A stretch of DNA of 64,000 nt, from positions 1 through 64,000 of the forward strand of contig CALVMH010000005.1 of assembly GCA_944343275.1 (NCBI GenBank), written 5' to 3'. The notes beneath the pieces were generated by a model. It was not told the DNA's origin. It worked only from the letters and a program-made list of their open reading frames with translations, and made no database searches. The stretch comes from an uncultured Clostridia bacterium. Lineage in GTDB: Bacteria; Bacillota; Clostridia; Christensenellales; Borkfalkiaceae. The position numbers were made by a program, and so were the translations under genes. Below, one piece after another: positions 1-9,676 of the stretch (positions are counted from its first letter, which is position 1; every line of letters starts with the position of its first letter).

Positions 1-23
1 AAAATACTTCGTCTTTTTGCAGA

Positions 24-1070
24 TCACTTTCGATTCTTTTCAAGATAACTCGCACGCAGCTGTCCGCAGGCGCCGCCGATGTCGGCACCCATGCTGCGGC
101 GGAGCGTTGCGGAAATGCCGCGCTCTTTGAGACGCTGCAAAAATGCCTGCGCCATGCGCTCGTCTGCGGCGAGCAGGGAACGCTCCTTCACCGCGTTGAG
201 ACGGATGAGATTGACATGGCAGGGTCTTCCGCGCAAAAGTGCCGCAAGCGCGTCCGCGTGCGCAAGGTCCGCATTTTCGCCCGCGATCAGGCTGTACTCA
301 AAGAGATACCGCCTCCCCGTCCGCTCAAAATAATAGGCACAGGCGGAAAGGATGTCCGCAATGGAAAAGGCTTTGGCAACGGGCATGGTGCGGGCGCGTT
401 CCTCGTCCGTGACGGCATGCAGCGAAACGGTCAAATTGAGCGGGATCCCTTCCCCTGCAAAGCGGCGCATCTTGTCCGCCAGCCCGCAGGTGGAAAGACT
501 GATATTGCGGGCACTGATGCCGATGCCCTCCGCATCCGTTATGTTCCGCAAAAACCGCACGACGTTTTCGTAATTGTCAAAGGGTTCGCCGCTGCCCATG
601 AGCACGACGTTCGTGACGGCGCGCCTGTCCCGCAGCCCGCCCCGCAAAAAGCGGTTGACGGCGACGATCTGCCCTAATATTTCGCCCGCCGTCAGGTTGC
701 GCACCAACCCGCCCAGCGTGGAGGCGCAGAATTTGCACCCCATGCGGCAGCCCACCTGCGTGGAGACGCACTGCGTGTTGCCGTAGTCGTACTGCATGAG
801 CACGCCCTCAATCAGATTGCCGTCCGCAAGGGCGAACAAGAACTTGCGCGTGCCGTCCTTGGCGGTGAACACCTGTTCGATGCGGACGGGCTCCTCCTCA
901 AACCGCGCGGCGAAAAAGGCGCGCAGTGCTGCGGGAACGGGCAGCGCCGAGAGCGGCTGTCCGTGCATCAGACCTTCATACACCTGCCGTGCGCGGAAGG
1001 GCTTCTCCCCCGCCTCTTGAATGAGACGGGCAAGTTCTTCCCGCGAGGCATCCTGCAATACTTCTTTCAT
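24..1070 (-). CDS. rlmN: 23S rRNA (adenine-C2)-methyltransferase RlmN
   Basis: Radical SAM enzyme that methylates C2 of A2503 in 23S rRNA and A37 of some tRNAs. The 348-residue protein has the CRMGCKFC cluster motif (CX3CX2C) and the conserved C-terminal Cys in GGACGQL that forms the methyl-Cys/protein-RNA intermediate in this family. I start it at the ATG at 1070, which overlaps the rsmB stop codon by 4 bases (ATGA); a longer open frame upstream lies inside rsmB and is not needed. Last visible gene of the def-fmt-rsmB-rlmN series, so probably translationally coupled to rsmB. Confidence 0.95.
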   Translation of the reverse strand: MKEVLQDASREELARLIQEAGEKPFRARQVYEGLMHGQPLSALPVPAALRAFFAARFEEEPVRIEQVFTAKDGTRKFLFALADGNLIEGVLMQYDYGNTQCVSTQVGCRMGCKFCASTLGGLVRNLTAGEILGQIVAVNRFLRGGLRDRRAVTNVVLMGSGEPFDNYENVVRFLRNITDAEGIGISARNISLSTCGLADKMRRFAGEGIPLNLTVSLHAVTDEERARTMPVAKAFSIADILSACAYYFERTGRRYLFEYSLIAGENADLAHADALAALLRGRPCHVNLIRLNAVKERSLLAADERMAQAFLQRLKERGISATLRRSMGADIGGACGQLRASYLEKNRK

Positions 1071-2296
1071 AGCCGCCTCATTTTTGCGATGTAAAACCCT
1101 GCCCCGTAAGCAGTATCCGGCAGAAACTGCAACCCGCACGCCTTTTTGAGATGGGGAAGCGGACTGTCCGCTTCGCACAGGGCATATTCCGCATGGCGGG
1201 CGAGGAACGCGGAGACGACGTCATCGTTCTCCTCCCGCAGGATGGAGCAAGTCGCATAATAGAGATGTCCGCCGCGCCTGACATAGCGCGCGCAGTTTTC
1301 CAGAATGGCGCTCTGCACCGCATGCAGCCCGGAGAGTTCCGCCTCCGTTTTGTTGAGCGGAAGATCGGGATTTTCGGCGATCGTCCCGAATCCCGAACAG
1401 GGCACATCGCACAGCACGCCGTCGAACGCCCCCTCGAACGCGGGACAAACAACACGGCTGTCCGCCTGTACGGCATGCACGTTCTCCGCACCCATGCGGG
1501 CGCAATACTGCCGGATGAGCGCGACGCGGTGCGCGTGCAATTCGCAGGCGGTCACTTCTCGGCACTTTTCCGCGAGCAGAACAGACTTCCCGCCCGGAGC
1601 GGCGCAGGCGTCGAGCAGGCGTCCGCACGCCTCGACGACCCCGCACACGGCGACGCTCCCCACCGACTGAAAGGTATAATCCCCCGCAAAAAAGCGCTCG
1701 TCGCGCGGAAAATGTTCAAACAAAAAGAGGTGATCGAAGGGCGTCGCCGTGTGAGGACGCGTGAGATACTCCGCCTCCCCGCGCACGAAGCGCACGCTGA
1801 CGCCGCCGCTCTTGGCACGCACGATGTCCTGAGTCCTGTCGCCGTATTCCGCGCGCAGCTTCCGGATGACGAACAGCGGATACGGCGTTGTAACGGCAAG
1901 CCCTTCGTCCCCCGCGGGGATGTTGACGTTCCGTTCGTCGAAGGCGCGCAGGGCGGCATTGACAAACCCCGCAGCGCCCCCCTTCCCCAGCTTTTTGAGC
2001 AAGGAGACGGCAAGGTCCGTGACCGTATAGCGCGGCTTTTTCAAAAAAACGAGAAAGTAGAGCGCGATCTTCAACAGAATGCGCACGCTCTGTTTGGGCG
2101 TTTTTTCCGCCACCGAACGGATGCACAGCGCGAGATAGGCATCGTGTTCCAGAACACCGTAACACACCCTGACGGTGCGCGAAAGATGCGCCGCTTCGAG
2201 CGGCGTCTCCGCAAGGGCGATTTTCAGATGCGCCCCCTGCGCATACACCTTGGAGAGCACCTGATAGGGATCATAGAGCGGGTTGGTCAAAGGCAT
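1067..2296 (-). CDS. rsmB: 16S rRNA (cytosine967-C5)-methyltransferase RsmB
   Basis: SAM-dependent rRNA m5C methyltransferase of about 409 residues. An N-terminal NusB-like RNA-binding domain (about 1-140) is followed by the Rossmann methyltransferase domain with the SAM motif DACAAPGGKS, the motif IV Cys in DVPCSG and the second, catalytic Cys in YATCS. The ATG at 2296 overlaps the end of fmt by 26 bases. The purine-rich AAAGGGGG lies immediately before this ATG, which is short spacing; a TTG two codons inside (2290) would sit better behind it, so the exact start is slightly uncertain. Confidence 0.93.
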   Translation of the reverse strand: MPLTNPLYDPYQVLSKVYAQGAHLKIALAETPLEAAHLSRTVRVCYGVLEHDAYLALCIRSVAEKTPKQSVRILLKIALYFLVFLKKPRYTVTDLAVSLLKKLGKGGAAGFVNAALRAFDERNVNIPAGDEGLAVTTPYPLFVIRKLRAEYGDRTQDIVRAKSGGVSVRFVRGEAEYLTRPHTATPFDHLFLFEHFPRDERFFAGDYTFQSVGSVAVCGVVEACGRLLDACAAPGGKSVLLAEKCREVTACELHAHRVALIRQYCARMGAENVHAVQADSRVVCPAFEGAFDGVLCDVPCSGFGTIAENPDLPLNKTEAELSGLHAVQSAILENCARYVRRGGHLYYATCSILREENDDVVSAFLARHAEYALCEADSPLPHLKKACGLQFLPDTAYGAGFYIAKMRRL

Positions 2297-3194
2297 CCCC
2301 CTTTCTGAGCTTTGCGCCGTTGCAGAACGCGGTGTCCGCCATGCGCTTTCCGCCCGCAGGCTGCAAGTCGAACAGCCTGACCGCGCCCCGTGCGCATGCA
2401 ACGATCAGCCCCTCTTTGGGCGAGGCGGCAAGCACCGTCCCCGCGGGAACGCCCTCCGGACAAGGCATCACGCGGGCGTTGTAGCAATTGAGAACAAGCT
2501 CTCCCGCTTTGGCAAAGGCGAGCGGCGCAGGCGAAAGCGCGCGCACAAGCGCGCTCACCTCGTCGGCAGGACGGGCAAAGCATATCTGCGTGCGCGCCGT
2601 CTTGCGGCACAGCGTCCCATCGCCCTGTTTTTCGAGCACGACGTCCCCTCGCTCGATGCGGGCGAGCGCCTCGACGAGCAGCTCCGCCCCGAGGACGGCG
2701 AGCTTCTCCGAGAGCGTTCCGCAGGTATCCTCCGCCCCGACGGGCAGGGACGCCTTCAAAAACATGTCGCCCGTGTCCAGCCCGACATCCGTGCGCATGA
2801 CGGTGACGCCCGTCTCCTTCTCCCCCGCGAGAATGGCGGCAGATATGGGCGACGCGCCGCGGAACTTCGGCAAAAGGCTCGCATGGACGTTCCAGACGCC
2901 GTTTGCGAACATGGCGAGCGTCTCCGCCGTCAGGATCTGTCCGTAAGCGCAGGTCACCATCGTATCCGCGCCGACGTCGGCAAGCAGGGAAAGCGCGTCT
3001 TTGAGGCGCGCGGGCTGCAATACGGGCAGTCCCATGGAGAGCGCCGCCTGTTTGACGGGCGAGGGCGTCGGCACATGCTTTCTGCCCTGCGGCTTATCGG
3101 GCTGCGTCAGAACGGCGGCGACGGAAAAATGCTGCGCCGCCGCCCGCAGCGCGGGCACGGCAAAGGCGGGCGTCCCCGCAAAGAGAATGTTCAT
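2271..3194 (-). CDS. fmt: Methionyl-tRNA formyltransferase
   Basis: Formylates initiator Met-tRNA with 10-formyl-THF. The 307-residue protein has the hydrolase/formyltransferase core with HASLLPKFRGASPI and GLDTGDM motifs typical of Fmt, and a C-terminal OB-like domain. A ribosome-binding site (AAAGGA) lies 6 bases before the ATG. It lies 11 bases after def, the gene for the enzyme that later removes the formyl group, a standard pairing. Confidence 0.96.
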   Translation of the reverse strand: MNILFAGTPAFAVPALRAAAQHFSVAAVLTQPDKPQGRKHVPTPSPVKQAALSMGLPVLQPARLKDALSLLADVGADTMVTCAYGQILTAETLAMFANGVWNVHASLLPKFRGASPISAAILAGEKETGVTVMRTDVGLDTGDMFLKASLPVGAEDTCGTLSEKLAVLGAELLVEALARIERGDVVLEKQGDGTLCRKTARTQICFARPADEVSALVRALSPAPLAFAKAGELVLNCYNARVMPCPEGVPAGTVLAASPKEGLIVACARGAVRLFDLQPAGGKRMADTAFCNGAKLRKGDAFDQPAL

Positions 3195-3205
3195 GGAAAT
3201 TCCTT

Positions 3206-3661
3206 TCAGTCCGCGGCGTCGCGGATGTTGCTTGCCTTGTCGGTGTAGAGGATGCCGTCGAGATGGTCGAGTTCATGGCAGACGGCGCGTGCAAAAAAGC
3301 CGCGCGCCGTCAGTGAACAGCGGTTGCCGTTCCTGTCCGAAAACACCACCTTCACCTTTTCGGGACGGGTGACGGTGCCCGCCTTGCCGCGCACGGAGAG
3401 GCAGCCCTCCGGTCCCGTCTGTTCCCCCTTTTGGGAGACGAGAACGGGGTTGACGAGTTCGAAAAACCCCTCCTCCACGTCCACCTGCACGGCGCGCACG
3501 GGCACTCCGACCTGCGGCGCGGCAAGCCCCGCGCCCTCGGCGGCTTTCAGTGTCTCCTTCATATCGTCGAGCAGCTTTGCAAGCTCCCCGTCGAAACGCG
3601 TCACCTGTTGACATTTTTCCCGCAGAACGGGATCGCCCACCTGAACGATTTCACGGATCAT
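3206..3661 (-). CDS. def: Peptide deformylase
   Basis: Metalloenzyme that removes the N-formyl group from nascent proteins. At 151 residues it has all three family motifs: GAGLAAPQVG, EGCLSV (metal-binding Cys) and HELDHLDG (two metal-binding His and the catalytic Glu). It is the first gene of the def-fmt-rsmB-rlmN series. It lies about 75 bases after priA, with no convincing terminator between them, so read-through from priA is possible. Confidence 0.97.
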   Translation of the reverse strand: MIREIVQVGDPVLREKCQQVTRFDGELAKLLDDMKETLKAAEGAGLAAPQVGVPVRAVQVDVEEGFFELVNPVLVSQKGEQTGPEGCLSVRGKAGTVTRPEKVKVVFSDRNGNRCSLTARGFFARAVCHELDHLDGILYTDKASNIRDAAD

Positions 3662-3736
3662 GATTCACCTGACAACATTATTTTTTCGAAGATATGCCGC
3701 GCACGGGCGCGGCGGACGCGCAAACAAGGCGCGTTT

Positions 3737-5899
3737 TTAACTCAGATTGGAAGGATTCTCCTCCACCCACACCAGCGCATCCTTGTGTTTTTCGCCCGCG
3801 GCGATGCCGTAAATGTCGCCGAGCAGCTTTTTGGAAACAAGGCGCATGAGCACCTGATAGCGGTATTTTCCCTGAATGCGGCGGATGGGAGCGTGCATGC
3901 GGTTGAAAAAGAGGAATTCCTCCATGTTCCGCGCATACACCGCCTGTAATTTTTCATAGACGCCGCGCAGCGCTTCGAGCGCGGCTTTGTCGTCCGCGGC
4001 GGAGACCATCACGCGCACGATGAGCGCAAAGGGCGGGAACATGGTCGCCGCGCGCATGTTGACTTCATGCCTGTAAAACCCTTCGTAGTCATACGCCGCC
4101 GCAAAGCGCAGGATGGCGTTGTCGGGATCGTACGTCTGCAACACGACATCCCCCTTCTCGCTCCCGCGTCCGCTCCTTCCCGCGACCTGCGTTACGAGCT
4201 GAAAGGTACGTTCGTTGCTGCGGTAATCGGGAAAATGCAGGCTCATATCCGCATCGAGGATGCCCACAAGCGTGACGAGCGGGAAATCATGCCCCTTGGC
4301 GACCATCTGCGTCCCCACAAGGATGTCCGCCTGCCGCTCGGAAAACTGCCTGAGGATGCGCAGGTGTCCCTCCTTTCCGCTCGTCGTATCGTTATCCATG
4401 CGCAGGATGCGCGCGGCGGGATAGAGTTTTTTGAGCTCCCCCACAACGCGCTGCGTCCCCGTTCCCGCATAGTAGATGTGCCGTCCGCCGCAGGCGGGGC
4501 AGGCTTCGAGCATCTTATAGCGCGCGCCGCAGTAGTGGCATTTCAGGCAGTTCTCCTCGCTGTGATAGGTGAGGGAAACGTCGCACTGTTCACACTTTGC
4601 CGTATAGCCGCAGTCGCGGCATAAGACGGTCTGCGAATACCCCCTGCGGTTGAGAAAGAGAATGGCTTGCTGTCCTTCGGCAAGCGTGGCGGCGAGCCGC
4701 TCGCGCAGCGCCGCCGAAAAAGGCGAAGGGTTCCCGCGCCTGACCTCCCGCCGCATATCGACGATATGCACGTCGGGAAGGGGGCGGGCGTTGATGCGGT
4801 CGGGCAACTTCACGAGGGAAAACTCCCCGTCCAGCGCACGCTTGTACGTCTCCACCGAAGGCGTCGCGCTGCCGAGAACGAGCTTGCAGCCGTTATGCTC
4901 TGCGCGCATGAGCGCGATGTCGAAGGTATTGTAGCGGGGCGCGCTCTCCGAGGAATAGCTGCCGTCATGCTCCTCGTCGAGCACGATGATGCCGACGTTC
5001 TCCACCGGGGCAAAGACGGCGGAACGCGCGCCGATGGCGATGCGGGCATCTCCCTCGCGCAGGCGCTGCCATTCGTCGAAGCGTTCCCCCGCCGAAAGCC
5101 CGCTGTGCAAAATGGCGGCTTGCGTGCCGAAGCGGGCGCGCAGTTGGGAGAGCATCTGCGGTGTCAGGGAAATTTCGGGAACGAGGAAGATCGCCGTCCT
5201 GCCCCGTTCGAGCGCCTCTGCAATGAGGGTGAGATAGACCTCCGTCTTGCCGCTGCCCGTCACGCCGTGCAGGAGCGTGACCGTCCTGTCCGTTGCGCCG
5301 ACCGCCTGCACCGCGCGCTTCTGGGCAGCCGTGAGCGCATGCCGCACCCCCTCCCCCGCGACCGTCTGATAGGGATCGCGCAAAACGCGCCGACGCTCCG
5401 CCGCGAGCGCCCCTTTTTGCACGAGGGCGTTCACCGCCACGCCGAACCGCTTGCGCAAGAGGGCGGCGTCCGCCTCCTTGTTCTCCCGCAAAAACGCAAG
5501 GCAAGCCGCCTGCTGCGGCGCGTTTTTCACGGGCACGTCCTGTACAAAGCGCACAAAGGTACGGTAGGTCTCGGTGACCTTTCCCGTGCGCATCTCCGGC
5601 GGGATGAACAGCCGCAAACACAGCGCGAGCGGAACGCGGTACCGCCGCGCAATAGCGCCCGCCAGCGCAAGGCACTCCGCATTGACGGCGGGCGTCCCCT
5701 CCTCGGCGCGGTAAATTTTTTTGAGTTTCTCCGCAGGATAATCGCTCGTCTCTTTTACGCGCACGACAAACCCCGTCGCCGCGCTCCTTCCGAAGGGCAC
5801 AACGACGCGCGCGCCCGCCTGAACGGGCAGATCGCACACATAGTCGAAGATCTTGTCCACCTCGCTGTGTGCAATGTCAACGATGACTTCGCAGATCAT
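3737..5899 (-). CDS. priA: Primosomal protein N' (replication restart helicase PriA)
   Basis: Superfamily 2 DNA helicase that reloads the replisome at stalled forks. The 720-residue protein has an N-terminal 3'-DNA-binding domain, Walker A GVTGSGKTEVY (about residue 215), a DEEH Walker B box, and a Cys-rich zinc-binding insertion with four paired CxxC-type motifs (about 430-475) that is specific to PriA. The ATG is at 5899. A clear intrinsic terminator separates it from rpoZ upstream, so it is either expressed by read-through or from a promoter I cannot recognise. Confidence 0.96.
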   Translation of the reverse strand: MICEVIVDIAHSEVDKIFDYVCDLPVQAGARVVVPFGRSAATGFVVRVKETSDYPAEKLKKIYRAEEGTPAVNAECLALAGAIARRYRVPLALCLRLFIPPEMRTGKVTETYRTFVRFVQDVPVKNAPQQAACLAFLRENKEADAALLRKRFGVAVNALVQKGALAAERRRVLRDPYQTVAGEGVRHALTAAQKRAVQAVGATDRTVTLLHGVTGSGKTEVYLTLIAEALERGRTAIFLVPEISLTPQMLSQLRARFGTQAAILHSGLSAGERFDEWQRLREGDARIAIGARSAVFAPVENVGIIVLDEEHDGSYSSESAPRYNTFDIALMRAEHNGCKLVLGSATPSVETYKRALDGEFSLVKLPDRINARPLPDVHIVDMRREVRRGNPSPFSAALRERLAATLAEGQQAILFLNRRGYSQTVLCRDCGYTAKCEQCDVSLTYHSEENCLKCHYCGARYKMLEACPACGGRHIYYAGTGTQRVVGELKKLYPAARILRMDNDTTSGKEGHLRILRQFSERQADILVGTQMVAKGHDFPLVTLVGILDADMSLHFPDYRSNERTFQLVTQVAGRSGRGSEKGDVVLQTYDPDNAILRFAAAYDYEGFYRHEVNMRAATMFPPFALIVRVMVSAADDKAALEALRGVYEKLQAVYARNMEEFLFFNRMHAPIRRIQGKYRYQVLMRLVSKKLLGDIYGIAAGEKHKDALVWVEENPSNLS

Positions 5900-5907
5900 A
5901 CCGTGGG

Positions 5908-5940
5908 CAAAAGAAAGCCCCGCCGGACAGGACGGGGCAA
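5908..5940 (-). terminator. Intrinsic terminator after rpoZ
   Basis: On the minus strand, GCCCCG (5938-5933), a 10-base loop, and CGGGGC (5922-5917) followed by TTTCTTTT. It lies between rpoZ and priA. Confidence 0.8.
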
Positions 5941-5948
5941 AAGAAAGC

Positions 5949-6170
5949 TCAGTCGCGGACAGCCGTCACTTTCCCGTTCATGATCTCCTGACAGGCAAGA
6001 ACGATCTCCTTCTGCTTGCCGGGGAGCTCCGTAACGCCCGCAGACTGCATCTGTTCGATGATCTGGCGGGTACGTTTTGCGACTACCACGCACAGCTCGT
6101 AGCGGCTGGCGGGTTCCTCTTCCGCGCCCAATTTGCGGATGAGCGCATCTACCGAGGGTTCGTTGATCAT
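5949..6170 (-). CDS. rpoZ: DNA-directed RNA polymerase omega subunit
   Basis: Small RNA polymerase assembly subunit of 73 residues. The N-terminal part matches omega (MINEPSVDALIRKLG... with RYELCVVVAKRTRQI). The ATG overlaps the gmk stop by 4 bases, and AAAGGAG upstream serves as its ribosome-binding site. The yicC-gmk-rpoZ order is the standard Firmicutes arrangement, which supports the call for such a short gene. The cluster ends in the terminator at 5908-5940. Confidence 0.9.
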   Translation of the reverse strand: MINEPSVDALIRKLGAEEEPASRYELCVVVAKRTRQIIEQMQSAGVTELPGKQKEIVLACQEIMNGKVTAVRD

Positions 6171-6733
6171 ATCGTCTTCTCCTTTTCTTTACGGATAATT
6201 TCCTGGATCTCGCGCTTGGCGCGCTGCAAGTCGTCGTTGACGACGGTATAGTCATAAAGGGGCGCCTGATCCAGCTCGTACCGGACGCGGCGCATGCGCT
6301 CGGCAAACGCCTCTTTTCCCTCCGACCCGCGCCCCGCAAGGCGACGTCCGAGTTCCTCCATGGAGGGCGGCGCGACCATGACGAGCACCGCGCTCTTCGG
6401 CATCAGCCGCTTGGCGTTGAGCCCGCCCACCACGTCGATCTCCAACAGCACGGACGCTTTTTTGAGCCGACGCTCCACAAAGGAACGGGGCGTGCCGTAT
6501 AAGTTTCCGAAGTGTTCGTCGTATTCCAAAAAGTCATTGGCGGCGATGCGGTCCCGAAATTCCTGCGGCGTGATGAAAAAGTACTCCCTGCCGTCCTTCT
6601 CGCCCGCACGGGGCGCGCGCGTCGTGCAGGAGACGGACCCGACGAGCCCTTTGTCCTCCGCAAGCAGCAGCCGCGCAAGCGTTCCCTTCCCCACGCCCGA
6701 AGGTCCCGAAATGACGAGCAAAATGTTTCTCAT
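6167..6733 (-). CDS. gmk: Guanylate kinase
   Basis: Phosphorylates GMP to GDP with ATP. The 188-residue protein starts with the P-loop GPSGVGKGT and carries the GMP-binding region with SCTTRAPRAGEKDGREYFF. Normal length for the family. It begins 3 bases after yicC, with GGAG overlapping the yicC stop, and overlaps rpoZ by 4 bases, so the three genes are one transcription unit. Confidence 0.97.
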   Translation of the reverse strand: MRNILLVISGPSGVGKGTLARLLLAEDKGLVGSVSCTTRAPRAGEKDGREYFFITPQEFRDRIAANDFLEYDEHFGNLYGTPRSFVERRLKKASVLLEIDVVGGLNAKRLMPKSAVLVMVAPPSMEELGRRLAGRGSEGKEAFAERMRRVRYELDQAPLYDYTVVNDDLQRAKREIQEIIRKEKEKTI

Positions 6734-6736
6734 GCG

Positions 6737-7609
6737 TTACTCCAGGTTCTGGATCTGCTCGCGCACCTTTTCGATCTCGTTTTTCATGGCGAGCGCGAGC
6801 GCGGTCAGCTCTTTATCGTTGGATTTGCTGCAAACGGTGTTGCATTCGCGGTTGAACTCCTGCACCAGGAAATCGAGCTTCCTGCCCACTTCGGGAAGCG
6901 CGCAGATCTCGCGGAACGCCTTGATGTGCGCCGAGAGGCGGGTCAGTTCTTCATCGATGTTGCACTTGTCGGCAAACACCGCCGCCTCCGTCAGGATGCG
7001 CGTCTCGTCCACCTTGCCTGCAAGATATTCGCCGATGCGCTCCGTGAGCTTTTTGCGGTATTCCTCCGCCACGAGCGGCGCACGCACGGCGATCTGCCCC
7101 GTGAGCTCCTCGATGGTCTGCATGCGGGAGAGCAGGTCCGTTTTCAGACGTTCCCCCTCCGTTTGCCGCATCGCCGCAAGCGAGGAGAGCGCCCCGTCGA
7201 GCGCCCGCGAGAGCGCGGAAAGCAGCGCCTCGTCCGCCTGAAAGCACTCCTCCGCGCGCACCACGTCTGGCAGGCGCAGATAGAAGGAGAGCGACGTATC
7301 GTCCGCAACGCCCGGAAGCGCCTCGCGCAGGGCGTCCGCCGCCCGCCGGTAGGCACGCGCCACACAGACGTCTGCCGTGTAAACCTTTTCCCGTTCGCGC
7401 TTATCGGACAGCGAGATGAACACGTCGACATGCCCGCGCGTCACATACCTGCGCACGGCGGCACGGATGTTCTCCTCCTCGGCAAGAAAGATGCGCGGGC
7501 TCTTGACGGAGATGTCCAGAAAACGGTTGTTGACCGACTTGACTTCCGCCGTGAGTTCGATGCCGCCCTCGCTCACCGTTCCCCTGCCGTATCCCGTCAT
7601 GCTCTTCAT
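6737..7609 (-). CDS. YicC family endoribonuclease-like protein
   Basis: The 290-residue protein begins MKSMTGYGRG and has the conserved KSVNNRFLDI segment of the YicC/YloC family, and a C-terminal part (DUF1732) with the QEFNRECNTVCSKSND signature. The family includes RNases involved in RNA turnover, and it usually lies next to gmk and rpoZ, as here. It is the first gene of that operon and has its own promoter at 7639-7667. Confidence 0.92.
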   Translation of the reverse strand: MKSMTGYGRGTVSEGGIELTAEVKSVNNRFLDISVKSPRIFLAEEENIRAAVRRYVTRGHVDVFISLSDKREREKVYTADVCVARAYRRAADALREALPGVADDTSLSFYLRLPDVVRAEECFQADEALLSALSRALDGALSSLAAMRQTEGERLKTDLLSRMQTIEELTGQIAVRAPLVAEEYRKKLTERIGEYLAGKVDETRILTEAAVFADKCNIDEELTRLSAHIKAFREICALPEVGRKLDFLVQEFNRECNTVCSKSNDKELTALALAMKNEIEKVREQIQNLE

Positions 7610-7638
7610 ACGCGTCCCGCCTTCTTACGTTATGCCAT

Positions 7639-7667
7639 ATTATACCACGCCGACGCGCGGATTTCAA
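7639..7667 (-). promoter_or_regulatory. Promoter of yicC-gmk-rpoZ
   Basis: Minus-strand -35 TTGAAA (7667-7662), 17-base spacer and -10 TATAAT (7644-7639), 29 bases before the yicC ATG. Confidence 0.75.
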
Positions 7668-7708
7668 GCGTTTTTTGGATTTTGCGCAAATTTTTCGCCG
7701 CAGCGCCG

Positions 7709-9676
<1,968 letters not shown>

